Below the pieces are notes generated by a model. That model was not told where the DNA came from and did not search any database. It worked only from the letters and a program-made list of their open reading frames with translations. Below, piece by piece: positions 8,728 through 17,295 of a DNA stretch of 64,000 nt. Within the stretch, counting starts at the first letter, position 1; each line of letters starts with the position of its first letter. A program made the position numbers and the translations under genes. This DNA comes from Thalassobius sp002708925 (GTDB taxonomy: Bacteria > Pseudomonadota > Alphaproteobacteria > Rhodobacterales > Rhodobacteraceae): positions 62,001 to 126,000 of the forward strand of contig NZ_JBNAGJ010000004.1 in assembly GCF_049803795.1 (NCBI RefSeq), written 5' to 3'.

Positions 8728-8783
8728 CTTCTTTGTTCCTCAAATACTCCGGGGGAGGCCGCAAGGCCGGGGGCAGCGCCCCC
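8728..8783 (+). repeat. Palindromic intergenic element, copy 1
   Basis: Begins CTTCTTTG, continues AATACTCCGGGGGAGGCC and ends in the hairpin GGGGGC/GCCCCC with a 3-base loop; an inner GGCCGCAAGGCC can also fold. Closely similar sequences stand at 19762-19821, 28970-29029 and, inverted, 51361-51414. It fills the gap between two convergent genes, so it may serve as a terminator for both. Confidence 0.85.
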
Positions 8784-8790
8784 ATACCCC

Positions 8791-9771
8791 CTAGAACAAA
8801 GCCCGCAACGCCCGAGCCAACAAATCCCCCTGATCCACCTGCAACCGGACAGGCAGCGTGATCACTTTTTGCTGGAAATCACCTGGCAGACGCACCGCAT
8901 CCTTCTCGGTCGTTACCAGCTGGGCGCGGCGCAGTTTGGCTTCGTTCTCCAGGCGGGTCATCAACGCAGGGGTCAGGGTCTGATGATCGTCCAGGGCCTC
9001 GGCCCGGATCACCTGCGCGCCCAGCCCGCGCAGAGTCCGAAAGAATTTTTCAGGATGGCCGATCCCGGCAAAGGCCAGAAACGGCGTATCCGTCCAGTCC
9101 ATCCCGGTTTCCAGAGGGGCCAGGTGGCCGGTCAGATGAGGCAGGCTCAGCCAGTCCCGCCAGGTATCGGCAAACTCTGCCTGAGCCTGCTCATCCCCGA
9201 TAGACAGCACCATGTCGGCGCGTTGCAGCCCCTGCCGGACAGGTTCACGCAGGGGGCCCGCAGGCATACAGCGCCCATTGCCGAACCCTTTTGCGGCATC
9301 CACCACGACGATCGAAAGATCCTTGTGCAAAGTAGGGTTCTGAAACCCGTCATCCATCACGATGACATCCGCGCCCTTCTGTTCGGCCAGACGGGCCCCG
9401 GCGGCGCGGTCCTTGGCGACGATGACCGGCCCGAAGGCGGCCATCAGCAGGGGCTCGTCTCCGACATCATCGGCGTGGTGCTGGCGCGGGTCTACCTCGA
9501 TCGGTCCCTCCAGACGCCCGCCATACCCGCGTGACACGACACAAGCCACCACCCCCATGGCCTGTAACCGCTGGACGATTTCGATGGTGGTGGGGGTTTT
9601 GCCCGTGCCGCCAGCATTCAGATTGCCCACGCAGATCACCGGAATTTTCGCGCGGTAAGGGGTGCCCTTGGCCAATCTGCGGCGTGTCAGAGCCGCATAG
9701 AGCGCGCCCAAAGGTGCCAGCAGAACCGCTTGCCATGCAGCAGGGCGATACCAGAATCGAGGGGGTTGCAT
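8791..9771 (-). CDS. lpxK: Tetraacyldisaccharide 4'-kinase LpxK
   Basis: Membrane-associated kinase that phosphorylates the 4' position of the lipid A disaccharide, next to last in the core lipid A pathway. At 326 residues it has normal length. The N-terminus FWYRPAAWQAVLLAPLGALY forms the membrane anchor; the P-loop GGTGKTP is at 54-60 inside VICVGNLNAGGTGKTP; the VSRGYGG and VMDDGFQNPTL motifs follow. The ATG at 9771 overlaps the waaA stop by one base (TGATG), so translation is coupled. A longer open frame upstream to 10110 only overlaps waaA. Confidence 0.92.
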   Translation of the reverse strand: MQPPRFWYRPAAWQAVLLAPLGALYAALTRRRLAKGTPYRAKIPVICVGNLNAGGTGKTPTTIEIVQRLQAMGVVACVVSRGYGGRLEGPIEVDPRQHHADDVGDEPLLMAAFGPVIVAKDRAAGARLAEQKGADVIVMDDGFQNPTLHKDLSIVVVDAAKGFGNGRCMPAGPLREPVRQGLQRADMVLSIGDEQAQAEFADTWRDWLSLPHLTGHLAPLETGMDWTDTPFLAFAGIGHPEKFFRTLRGLGAQVIRAEALDDHQTLTPALMTRLENEAKLRRAQLVTTEKDAVRLPGDFQQKVITLPVRLQVDQGDLLARALRALF

Positions 9772-10988
9772 CAGAGCGCCTCCTTCAGGTCCAGAACGTC
9801 CTGAACCAGATTCATCAGCCGGTCTGTCGCCTCGGCCCCGTCCGAGCTGACCTCCCACGCGGCATGGGCCATCAGGGCGGCCTGATCGGGGGCGGACAGC
9901 CGGGTGATTGCCCCGGCCAGAGTTTCGGCATCGCGCACGATCCGCGCGGCTCCGGCGCTGGCCAGACGGGAATAGGCGGGCAAGTAGCGGCTGACATTCG
10001 GGCCATACAGGATTGCCGACCCCAGGGCGGCGGGTTCGAAGGGGTCTCGGCCTCCATGGCCGGAAATCAGCGAAGACCCCATAAAGGTGATCGGCGCCAG
10101 ACGATACCACAATCCCATTTCACCCCGCGTATCGGCCAGCAAAATCTGCGTGGCTTCTTCGGGCTGATCGCCATGCGACCAGGTGGCAACCCGCCAGCCT
10201 TCGTCCTCCAGCCGGGCCTGAAAATTGGGGCCGCGGGATTCGTCATCGGGGACCAGGATCAACAGTTGCCGATGCGAATAGCGCAAAGTCGCGCGGTGCG
10301 CTTGCAAGATTGTATCCAGTTCCTCGGGTTGCATCATGGCGGCCAGCCAGACGGCCCGCCCGGCCAGAGCTTCGGCCAGATCGTCGCGTGTCTGCGCATC
10401 GCAGGGCAGGGCGGTTGCGGCCTCTTGCAGGCGGCCGGTTTCTTCGACCTGAGCGGTGGGAATGCCCAGGCGCCCCAATCTGCGGATGGCCGCCGTATCG
10501 CTGGCCATGATCTGATCGAACAGGCCCAGAATTTGGCGGCTCAGATCCGGCAGCCACTGAAACCTGTGCACATCAAAGCCGGTTTCCTCGGCATCGATCA
10601 GGAACATGGGCACCCCGGTCCGAGAGGCCTCGTGCAGCAGGGCAGGCTGTAGGTGCCCCCCCGTCCACAGCAGCAAATCGGGCGACCAGTGTTTCAGAAA
10701 CCGGCGGATTTCGCTGGCGGATTCCTCGGGGATGGGCTGCCAGATCACATCGGGTTTCAGATGATCCGGCTGCGGCAGTTCACGCGGTGTTGTCAGCAGC
10801 AGGGTCACTTTGGTGCCCTGCGCCCGCAAGCGTTGGGCCAGTTGCAGTAGCGCGGCGGCTTTGCCGAGGCTGGTGGCGTGGCCCCACAGAAGATCGCCCG
10901 CCGGACGTTCGCACGGAAACTGCGCCACCGCGCGGGGCGCGCGCCGGGTCAGGGCCAGATAGGCCGTCAGGCTAAGCGAGCGCGCCAT
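9771..10988 (-). CDS. waaA: 3-deoxy-D-manno-octulosonic acid (Kdo) transferase WaaA
   Basis: Inner-membrane glycosyltransferase that adds Kdo to lipid A precursor. The 405-residue length fits. Residues ~30-175 form the N-terminal half with the LLWGHATSLGKA and HLKPDVIWQPIPEE stretches; the C-terminal half contains MGSSLISGHGGRDPFEPAALG, the conserved nucleotide-sugar-binding block of Kdo transferases. The N-terminus (SLSLTAYLALTRR) is the expected membrane-associated helix. It is directly coupled to lpxK and preceded by a DUF4170 gene 9 bp upstream, so the lipid A genes probably form one transcript. Confidence 0.9.
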   Translation of the reverse strand: MARSLSLTAYLALTRRAPRAVAQFPCERPAGDLLWGHATSLGKAAALLQLAQRLRAQGTKVTLLLTTPRELPQPDHLKPDVIWQPIPEESASEIRRFLKHWSPDLLLWTGGHLQPALLHEASRTGVPMFLIDAEETGFDVHRFQWLPDLSRQILGLFDQIMASDTAAIRRLGRLGIPTAQVEETGRLQEAATALPCDAQTRDDLAEALAGRAVWLAAMMQPEELDTILQAHRATLRYSHRQLLILVPDDESRGPNFQARLEDEGWRVATWSHGDQPEEATQILLADTRGEMGLWYRLAPITFMGSSLISGHGGRDPFEPAALGSAILYGPNVSRYLPAYSRLASAGAARIVRDAETLAGAITRLSAPDQAALMAHAAWEVSSDGAEATDRLMNLVQDVLDLKEAL

Positions 10989-10997
10989 TCGCAGGCG

Positions 10998-11240
10998 TTA
11001 ACCCAGTTTCTGGGTTTCCGACCCTTCCTGTTCCTCTTCCAGCAGGCGGTGCACATGGGCCACGAAATAGCGCATATGGGCATTGTCCACGGTGCGCTGG
11101 GCCTCGGCCTTCCATGCGTCGCGCGCCGAGGCGTAATCGGAATACATCCCGACCAGGTGAATGTCGTTGACGTCTTTGAATTCGGTTCCACTGGGGTCTA
11201 CCAGTTCGCCACCGAAAACCAGGTGCAGGCGTTGGGTCAT
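10998..11240 (-). CDS. DUF4170 domain protein
   Basis: An 80-residue cytoplasmic protein of the alphaproteobacterial DUF4170 family. The typical sequence order is visible: RLHLVFGGEL, then DIHLVGMYSDYASARDAWK and the closing AHMRYFVAHVHRLLEE. The family often sits next to waaA and cysQ-like genes, as here, which hints at a link to envelope or sulfur metabolism, but no function is known. No signal peptide, cysteines or membrane segment. Confidence 0.85.
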   Translation of the reverse strand: MTQRLHLVFGGELVDPSGTEFKDVNDIHLVGMYSDYASARDAWKAEAQRTVDNAHMRYFVAHVHRLLEEEQEGSETQKLG

Positions 11241-11306
11241 GTCAGGTTCCTTTCAGGCTGGGGGCACCCTACTGCGCGGCCCGCGATGCTGCAAGGCGGC
11301 GAGGGC

Positions 11307-11702
11307 TCAGCCGGGGTGGCGGTCGCGCTCGGCAATCGGGTGGCCGGCACGTTTGTAATCGCCGATTCCGCCGCGCAGGCTGGCGCTGCGCAGCCCCATT
11401 TCTTGCGCGATCTGGGCCGCCAGCAGGGATCGCCATCCCGAGGCGCAATAGAACACGAATTCCTTATCCTGGGCGAAATAGGGTTTGTGATAGGGGCTTT
11501 CGGGGTCGATCCAGAATTCCAGCATCCCGCGCGGCGCGTGACGGGCCGAAGGGATCAGCCCCTCGCGGTCCAGCTCGCGCGGGTCGCGGATGTCCACCAG
11601 CACCACGTCGGGGTTTTCAATCAGCGCGGGCGCGTCTGCGGTTTCGTAGGATTTGACGGCCGCATCGGCGCGCGCCAGCAGGTCTTTGTAGCCCAGAGCC
11701 AT
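11307..11702 (-). CDS. Rhodanese-like domain protein
   Basis: A single-domain 131-residue rhodanese. The catalytic Cys is at 86 in the loop FYCASGWRS, which has the general CxxGxR form of active sulfurtransferases, and the domain entry motif VLVDIRDPRELDREG is at ~35-48. The central RHAPRGMLEFWIDPESPYHKPYF insertion is typical of the alphaproteobacterial subgroup. It stands alone between DUF4170 and the CysQ-like phosphatase on the same strand. Sulfur donor and acceptor are unknown. Confidence 0.87.
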   Translation of the reverse strand: MALGYKDLLARADAAVKSYETADAPALIENPDVVLVDIRDPRELDREGLIPSARHAPRGMLEFWIDPESPYHKPYFAQDKEFVFYCASGWRSLLAAQIAQEMGLRSASLRGGIGDYKRAGHPIAERDRHPG

Positions 11703-11791
11703 GATGATCCCCTTGGTTTTACCTTATGGTGTGCCTTGGGGCAGGCTAGGCAGATGGTGGGGCGAATCCAAGCGTTGATTAATGCGGCCGG

Positions 11792-12580
11792 TCACTCGGG
11801 CCATTGCGCCAGACGGCCGGCCAGATCCGAGTGCAGGGCAGGGGCGGCGGCCACCACGCCTTTGACCTGCGGATGCGGGTTGTTAAAGCGCAGCGGCTGG
11901 CCGCGTTTGTCGGTGGTTATTGCCCCGGCCTCGCGCAGGATCAGATCGCCGGCGGCGATGTCCCATTCCCAGCTGTCGCGCAGGGTCAGCATCGCGTCAA
12001 AGCGTCCCTCGGCGACCAAGGACAGCCTGTAGGCCAGCGAGGGCCGATAGGCGCGTTTGATCTCGGGCACTTTCTGGCCGCGCCAGTTATGCGGATGTAG
12101 GTTCGGCTTGGCCGCGATCATGCTGGCGCCGGTCAGCTGCGTCCTGTCCGAGGCCCGGATCGGCACCCCGTTCAGCGTGGCCCCCTGTCCGGCGCTGGCG
12201 GCATAGAGCTTATCCAGAAGCGGCAGGTAGATCGCCGCGGCCGTGACCTGCCCGTTCGTAGCGATCGCCAGGGAATGCGCCCAGGTGTCCGCGCCTTCGA
12301 TAAAGCTGCGGGTGCCGTCAATCGGGTCGATGATAAAGACCTTTTCCTGCGCCAGCCGGGCCTGGGTGTCCTCGGTTTCTTCGGACAGCCAGCCGTAATC
12401 GGGACGGGCGGCGGGCAGCTCGCGTTGCAGCATCTCGTTCACGGCCAGGTCGGCCTCGGTCACGGGGCCCTGATCGTCGGGTTTGTGCCATGTCTTTGCG
12501 GTCTTGCCCGAGTATCGCGTGGCAATCCGGCCCGATTCCCGCGCGGCCTCGATCAACAGGTCCAGATCAGTCGCCGGCAA
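11792..12580 (-). CDS. Inositol monophosphatase-family phosphatase, CysQ-like
   Basis: A 262-residue Mg-dependent, Li-sensitive phosphatase fold. Metal ligands are visible as Glu 68/69 in WLSEETED, the DPIDGTRSF motif at 85-93, and the C-terminal WEWDIAAGD. The likely substrate is 3'-phosphoadenosine 5'-phosphate (CysQ activity) or an inositol/histidinol phosphate; the fold does not decide between them. CysQ is favoured because DUF4170, waaA and pmbA are common neighbours of that type in alphaproteobacteria. It overlaps pmbA by 14 bp. Confidence 0.82.
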   Translation of the reverse strand: MPATDLDLLIEAARESGRIATRYSGKTAKTWHKPDDQGPVTEADLAVNEMLQRELPAARPDYGWLSEETEDTQARLAQEKVFIIDPIDGTRSFIEGADTWAHSLAIATNGQVTAAAIYLPLLDKLYAASAGQGATLNGVPIRASDRTQLTGASMIAAKPNLHPHNWRGQKVPEIKRAYRPSLAYRLSLVAEGRFDAMLTLRDSWEWDIAAGDLILREAGAITTDKRGQPLRFNNPHPQVKGVVAAAPALHSDLAGRLAQWPE

Positions 12581-13913
12581 GGGTCATCCCCTCGATCAGC
12601 ACAGAGGGCACGACGCGTGACAGATGCGTGCGCGCGTCATTGGCCGGGATCAGGCGCAGCAGCATATCGCGCAGATTGCCCGCGATGGTGCACTCATTCA
12701 CCGCATGGGTGATCTGGCCGTTTTCCACCCAGAACCCGGCGGCACCGCGCGAATAATCCCCTGTGTTGGGGTTGATCGTCGCGCCGATCATCGAGCTTAC
12801 CAGCAGCCCGGTGCCCATATCGCGGATCAGGTCGTCACGGGTCTGATCGCCCTGTGTCAGTGACACATTCCAGATCGAGGGCGCAGGCGGGGCCGACACG
12901 CCGCTGGCCGCGTTCGCGGTGGAGGGCATCCCCAGTTTGCGCCCGCTGGCCAGATCCAGGGTCCAGCCGGTCAGGGTGCCGTTCTCGACGATGGTGCGTT
13001 TCTGTGTCGGCAGGCCTTCGGCATCGAAAGGGCGCGAGGCCCCGACGCGCGGGCGGTGCGGGTCTTCGATCAGCGACAGCGTGTCGGGCAGAACCTGGCT
13101 GCCCTTTGCGTTCAGCAGCCACGATGACCCCCGCGCAATCGCGCTGCCATTCACCGCCGCCAGCAGATGCCCGATCAAGGAAGAGGACACCCGTTCATCG
13201 AACAGCACCGGATAGGTGCCGGTCTTGGGCTTGGATGCGCCCATGCGGGCAACGGCGCGTTCGCCAGCGGTTTGGCCCACATCCTGGGGCGTGCGCAGAT
13301 CGGCCTGAAAGATGCGCGAATCCCCGTCATAGTCACGCTCCATCCCGGTGCCGCTGCCTGCGATGGCCACGCAGCTGACGGCGCGATCCGTCCGGTCATA
13401 GCCCCCCGCAAACCCGTTCGAGGCGGCCATGTGATATTGCCGTTTTCCATAGGCCGTAGTTGCGCCGCTGACCTGAGTCACGCCCTTGACGGCCAGCGCG
13501 GCGGCCTCGGCGGTCTGGGCGTCCGATTGCAGGGCGGCGGGGTCGGGTTCCGCTGCCGGGTCGCACAGTTCCAGCGCGTCAATATCCCAGCCTGTCGCCA
13601 GCTGATCCGGCGCGGCCAGGCCGATATAGGGATCCTCGGGGGCCTCTTTGGCCATGGCGACGGCGCGTTCGGCCATCGCGCGCAATGTCTCGGGCCGGGT
13701 GTCCGAGGCAGAGACGTTCGCCTGGCGCTGCCCCACCAGAACCCGCAGGCCGATATCCGTGCCCTCGGACCGTTCGGCCTGTTCCAGTTTGCCCGCGCGC
13801 ACATCAATCGAAACTGAGGTGCCGGTGACGGCAATCGCATCGGCGGCATCGGCGCCGGCGGTTTTGGCGGCGTCCAGCAGGGCTTGGGTCAGGTCGGGCA
13901 GGGATTGTGTCAT
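12567..13913 (-). CDS. pmbA: TldD/PmbA metalloprotease subunit, PmbA (TldE) type
   Basis: A 448-residue member of the U62 family. TldD and PmbA (TldE) form a heterodimeric protease that matures microcin-type peptides and degrades unfolded peptides such as CcdA. No HExxH zinc motif is visible, which fits the non-catalytic PmbA partner. Family landmarks are DIGLRVLVGQRQANVSASD at ~55-73, VLFDERVSSSLIGHLLAAVNG, and MIGATINPNTGDYSRGAAGFWVENG near residue 400. The ATG at 13913 gives the standard N-terminus; the frame runs 28 codons further without support. No tldD gene is in the window. Confidence 0.88.
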   Translation of the reverse strand: MTQSLPDLTQALLDAAKTAGADAADAIAVTGTSVSIDVRAGKLEQAERSEGTDIGLRVLVGQRQANVSASDTRPETLRAMAERAVAMAKEAPEDPYIGLAAPDQLATGWDIDALELCDPAAEPDPAALQSDAQTAEAAALAVKGVTQVSGATTAYGKRQYHMAASNGFAGGYDRTDRAVSCVAIAGSGTGMERDYDGDSRIFQADLRTPQDVGQTAGERAVARMGASKPKTGTYPVLFDERVSSSLIGHLLAAVNGSAIARGSSWLLNAKGSQVLPDTLSLIEDPHRPRVGASRPFDAEGLPTQKRTIVENGTLTGWTLDLASGRKLGMPSTANAASGVSAPPAPSIWNVSLTQGDQTRDDLIRDMGTGLLVSSMIGATINPNTGDYSRGAAGFWVENGQITHAVNECTIAGNLRDMLLRLIPANDARTHLSRVVPSVLIEGMTLAGD

Positions 13914-13985
13914 GCAGGTCCGTGTTCTGATGTTTGTCGTCAGGTAAACGCAGCGGGGTGAATGCGCAAGCGGCGGGCGTGAAAA

Positions 13986-14011
13986 GGCCGCGGACAAGGC
14001 TGCCCGCGGCC
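13986..14011 (-). terminator. Possible intrinsic terminator after the DUF2125 gene
   Basis: Arms GGCCGCGG at 13986-13993 and CCGCGGCC at 14004-14011 form a perfect 8-bp stem with a 10-base loop. On the minus strand only four Ts follow, so termination may be inefficient. It lies 20 bp past the DUF2125 stop. Confidence 0.55.
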
Positions 14012-14030
14012 CCGAGTGCCTAAGTTCGGG

Positions 14031-15548
14031 TTATTTCAGGCGCTGGCCGTTGGCCAGAACGTGGCCCTGCTCGTTCACCTCGATTGTCGAGGTCAGGGTG
14101 TCCTCGCCCGCGCCGGGGACGGCGAACAGGCCCATCATCATGCGCGCGCCCATGGCCTGATCTTCGGGGACAAAGCCCATGGCGACCAGTTTATCCAGCA
14201 GCCCGTTGCCGCCGATCAGTTTCAGGTTCAGCGTGCCTTCGGGCCGGGGCATCCCGTCGAACGAGGTCAGGTCCGTGTTATCGAAGGTGAACCCGCCATT
14301 GCCGGTCAGTTCGGCCCCGGCGGCGCGCACGGTCAGCGTGTTGATGTTCGTGGCGTGCAGCTCACCCGGAGGGGTGCCGCCCAGCTGTGCCATCGCCTTT
14401 TCGTCCATCAGATCGTGGGTCAGTTTGACCTGGCCGGTCAGGTCCACGTCAATGGTGGCCGGATCGCGCGGCAGTTGCTGCGTGGGGTCAAAGATGCCCC
14501 ACAGCAGATCCGCCATGGTGAAATCGCCTAGCGTCAGTGAAATCTGGTAATCCTGTAGCGCGTCGGACTTGGCCAGCGGCATCATCAGCTTCATCGCGGC
14601 CTGCTGCATCCGGAACGAGACCGGCAGCGGAATATCCGAGCCTGACATATCTACCGCCAGCCCCTGCGAGGCCAGCTCGTATACCAGCTGCCCCGCATCC
14701 ATGGCGATGCCAAACGCGCCGCCCGTGGTGCTGGTGCTGCCCGAGAATTGATCTTCGGGGCTGGTAAAGGTGAACTCGGTCTGACCGCCGGTATGGGTGA
14801 ACCCGCCGTTGAACCCGAAACCGGCCTTCAGCGCGGCGTTCATGTCCTGCATATCCACGCCCTCGGGCATCGAGGACGCGCCGTCACTGCTTAGCCCGCT
14901 CAGGGCACCCTTCAGGAAAACGCGGCCTTCTTTGCCGTCGGGATCAGCCATATCCAGCAGGTAGTTCAGCGATTGCGCGGCAAAGGACTGCTTGGCGGTT
15001 TTCACCGCGCCTTCAACGGTGTTGGACAGCCCGCTGACGCCGGTCATCTCCAACTTGGCGGCGCCCAGATCGATGGCCTCACCCTCGACGGTCAGATTGG
15101 TCATCTCAACGCCCAGAGAGTCGGCCTTGTAGGTAAAGGTCATGTTGTCCGGCGTGCCCGAAATCGTGTTCTTCATGCCCGCGCTGGTCAGGTTCAGGAT
15201 GAATTCGACGTCGTCGTCATTTTCGACATCCACCTTGGCTTTCATAGGCAAGGCAGCCGGGATGATCATATCAACCGTGCCGTCCCCGTTTTCGGCAAAG
15301 GACATGGTGCCCAGTTCGAGGGTCACCTTGCCCTCGTCCTCGGGTATCACGACGTTCATCACGATATTCGACAGGGTCAGGGTTCCGCCCGACATCGATT
15401 CGTCGGCTGAGACGGAATAGCCAAATTGCTCCATCTGCTCTTTCCAAGAGCCCCAGACATCCTGCGCGGTCACGTCGGCAAATGCGGCCGATCCCGTCAA
15501 ACAAAGCGCGGTGGCCGCGCTGGTATTCAACAAAGTCCAATGTTTCAT
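14031..15548 (-). CDS. Secreted DUF2125 domain protein
   Basis: A 505-residue protein starting with a clear signal peptide (about residues 1-25, hydrophobic ATALCLTGSAAFA core, cleavage near AFA-DV). The mature part is acidic, rich in Gly, Ser and Thr, with repeated beta-type segments such as TLELGTMSFAENGDGTVDMIIPAALPMKA, consistent with DUF2125 proteins of Rhodobacteraceae, thought to be periplasmic or cell-surface. No enzymatic motif is visible. The start at 15548 is set by the signal peptide; the frame is open upstream to 16013 but overlaps the divergent SDR gene there. Function unknown. Confidence 0.8.
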   Translation of the reverse strand: MKHWTLLNTSAATALCLTGSAAFADVTAQDVWGSWKEQMEQFGYSVSADESMSGGTLTLSNIVMNVVIPEDEGKVTLELGTMSFAENGDGTVDMIIPAALPMKAKVDVENDDDVEFILNLTSAGMKNTISGTPDNMTFTYKADSLGVEMTNLTVEGEAIDLGAAKLEMTGVSGLSNTVEGAVKTAKQSFAAQSLNYLLDMADPDGKEGRVFLKGALSGLSSDGASSMPEGVDMQDMNAALKAGFGFNGGFTHTGGQTEFTFTSPEDQFSGSTSTTGGAFGIAMDAGQLVYELASQGLAVDMSGSDIPLPVSFRMQQAAMKLMMPLAKSDALQDYQISLTLGDFTMADLLWGIFDPTQQLPRDPATIDVDLTGQVKLTHDLMDEKAMAQLGGTPPGELHATNINTLTVRAAGAELTGNGGFTFDNTDLTSFDGMPRPEGTLNLKLIGGNGLLDKLVAMGFVPEDQAMGARMMMGLFAVPGAGEDTLTSTIEVNEQGHVLANGQRLK

Positions 15549-15681
15549 AATCAAACCTTCCTTATAATTTCGCCGTAGCTTCCGTTCATTGGCCGGCGTG
15601 GTCAAGGCCCAAGCGACTGGACCCGAGGGCAGAGGCGGTTTACCACATGCAGGCACAACAGATAGGAACGCAGGCGGCAGG

Positions 15682-16434
15682 ATGACAGAGTTTCTTGGAA
15701 AAACAGTGATGATCACCGGCGCCAGCCGTGGCATCGGTGAATCGGCAGCCCGGCTGTTCGCGCAGGCCGGGGCGAATGTGGTGCTGATGGCCCGCTCTGA
15801 AGGGCGGATTGCGCAGATCGCGGAGCAGATCGGGGCGCAGGCTCTGGCCGTTCCCGGTGATGTCAGCAAATGGGCCGATGTGCAGGCGGCGGTGCAGCTG
15901 GCCGTGGATCGGTTCGGCGGGCTGGATATTCTGATCAACAACGCTGGTGTGATCGAGCCGATCTCGCCCTTGATTGACGCCGACCCCGAGGGCTGGGGCG
16001 CGGCGATCGACATTAACCTTAAGGGCGTTTTTTACGGCCTGCGCGCGGCCGCGCCGGTGATGGTGGCAGCCGGAGGCGGAACGGTGATTACCATCAGCTC
16101 GGGTGCGGCGCATAACGCGCTGGAGGGCTGGAGCCACTATTGCAGCTCCAAGGCGGGGGCGGCGATGCTGACCCGGAACGCCGATCTGGAACTACGCGGG
16201 CGGGGCCTGCGGATCATGGGGCTGTCGCCCGGCACCGTGGCCACCCAGATGCAGAAGGAAATCAAGGTCAGCGGCATCAACCCCGTCGCGCAGCTGGAAT
16301 GGGAGGATCACATCCCCCCCGAATGGCCCGCGCGCTGCCTGATGTGGATGTGCGGGCCGGCGGGCGATGATCTGTGCGGCCAGGAAATATCGCTGCGCAA
16401 TGAGGATATTCGCAAAGAGGTGGGCCTGACATGA
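15682..16434 (+). CDS. Short-chain dehydrogenase/reductase
   Basis: A 250-residue classical SDR that oxidises or reduces a hydroxyl/keto substrate with NAD(P). Visible: TGASRGIG dinucleotide-binding motif at 12-19, NNAG at 86-89, catalytic Ser 140, Tyr 153 and Lys 157 (SHYCSSK). An Arg at position 38 (MARSEGR) suggests NADP preference. Its stop overlaps the next gene by 4 bp, and the partner is a crotonase-fold protein, so a role in an acyl-CoA or 3-hydroxyacyl pathway is plausible. The start at 15682 was chosen over 15589 because the earlier codons are not SDR-like. Confidence 0.88.
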   Translation: MTEFLGKTVMITGASRGIGESAARLFAQAGANVVLMARSEGRIAQIAEQIGAQALAVPGDVSKWADVQAAVQLAVDRFGGLDILINNAGVIEPISPLIDADPEGWGAAIDINLKGVFYGLRAAAPVMVAAGGGTVITISSGAAHNALEGWSHYCSSKAGAAMLTRNADLELRGRGLRIMGLSPGTVATQMQKEIKVSGINPVAQLEWEDHIPPEWPARCLMWMCGPAGDDLCGQEISLRNEDIRKEVGLT

Positions 16435-17036
16435 TCGAGCTGCAAAAGGACAACGGGCTGTGGGTGGTAACGATCAACCGGCCCGACAAGGCGAATTCCT
16501 TGACATCCGGAATGCTGGAACGCCTGTGCGAGATCTATGAAAGCGCCGGTGACGCGCGGGTGGTGATCCTGACCGGGGCGGGCAAAGTGTTCAGCGCCGG
16601 TGCCGATCTGGACGAGGCGCGGGCGGGGCTGGCGACCTCGGGTCTGTGGGAGCGTCTTTCGGGGGCGGTGGCCGCCTGTCCGGGGCTGACGATCGCCGCG
16701 CTGAACGGCACGCTGGCCGGCGGTGCGAACGGGATGGTGCTGGCCTGTGATATTCGCCTGGCCGTGCCGGGGGCGAAGTTTTTCTATCCGGTGATGAAGC
16801 TGGGATATTTGCCGCAGCCTTCGGATCCGGGGCGGATGGCGGCTTTGATCGGGCCATCGCGGACCAAGCTGATCCTGATGGGCGGGCAGAAAATCCTGTC
16901 AGATGAGGCGCTGAGCTTTGGCCTGGTGGATCGGCTGATTGACGGCGATGTGGTGGCGGCTGCGAAAGAGATTGCCGCCGACACGCTGGGTGCGAAGCCG
17001 GAAATCGCGGTGGGGATCAAGGCCCTGTGCGCCTGA
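16431..17036 (+). CDS. Short crotonase-fold (enoyl-CoA hydratase/isomerase-like) protein lacking the catalytic glutamates
   Basis: A 201-residue crotonase-superfamily protein, about 50 residues shorter than usual enoyl-CoA hydratases because the C-terminal helical part is missing. The oxyanion-hole segments FSAGADL (55-60) and LAGGANGMVLACD are present. However, the two catalytic glutamates of hydratases fall at GGANG, where Gly replaces Glu, and at YPVMKLG, where Val replaces Glu. It is therefore unlikely to be a normal hydratase; a different acyl-CoA reaction or a non-catalytic role is possible. The ATGA overlap couples it to the SDR gene. Confidence 0.8.
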   Translation: MIELQKDNGLWVVTINRPDKANSLTSGMLERLCEIYESAGDARVVILTGAGKVFSAGADLDEARAGLATSGLWERLSGAVAACPGLTIAALNGTLAGGANGMVLACDIRLAVPGAKFFYPVMKLGYLPQPSDPGRMAALIGPSRTKLILMGGQKILSDEALSFGLVDRLIDGDVVAAAKEIAADTLGAKPEIAVGIKALCA

Positions 17037-17295
17037 GGTGGGCGTGATCCGAAGGGGCGTTCTGACGCACGCGCAGGATGTCTCGTCGGCGGCCTTTGGC
17101 CTTCTCCTCGGGGGGGCGCCTGGTGCAAGCGTTGCGTCTGGAAATCCCGCGCTCGTTCGGATGCGCTGAAAGAGGCGTGGATTTCACCGAGGCAGAGGGG
17201 CAGATCGGACCGGGGCGTATTGTGGCTTGTGTCATTGGGCCCGGCGCGGCAGGTAGAGTGTGGCCGGAACGGGCCAGAACGCAAGGAGCAGGCGA

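Noticed and set aside
17078..17295. Small frames in the gap between the crotonase-like gene and the MscS gene on both strands.
   Set aside because: Arg-rich products without ribosome sites or family resemblance; the gap probably holds the MscS promoter only.
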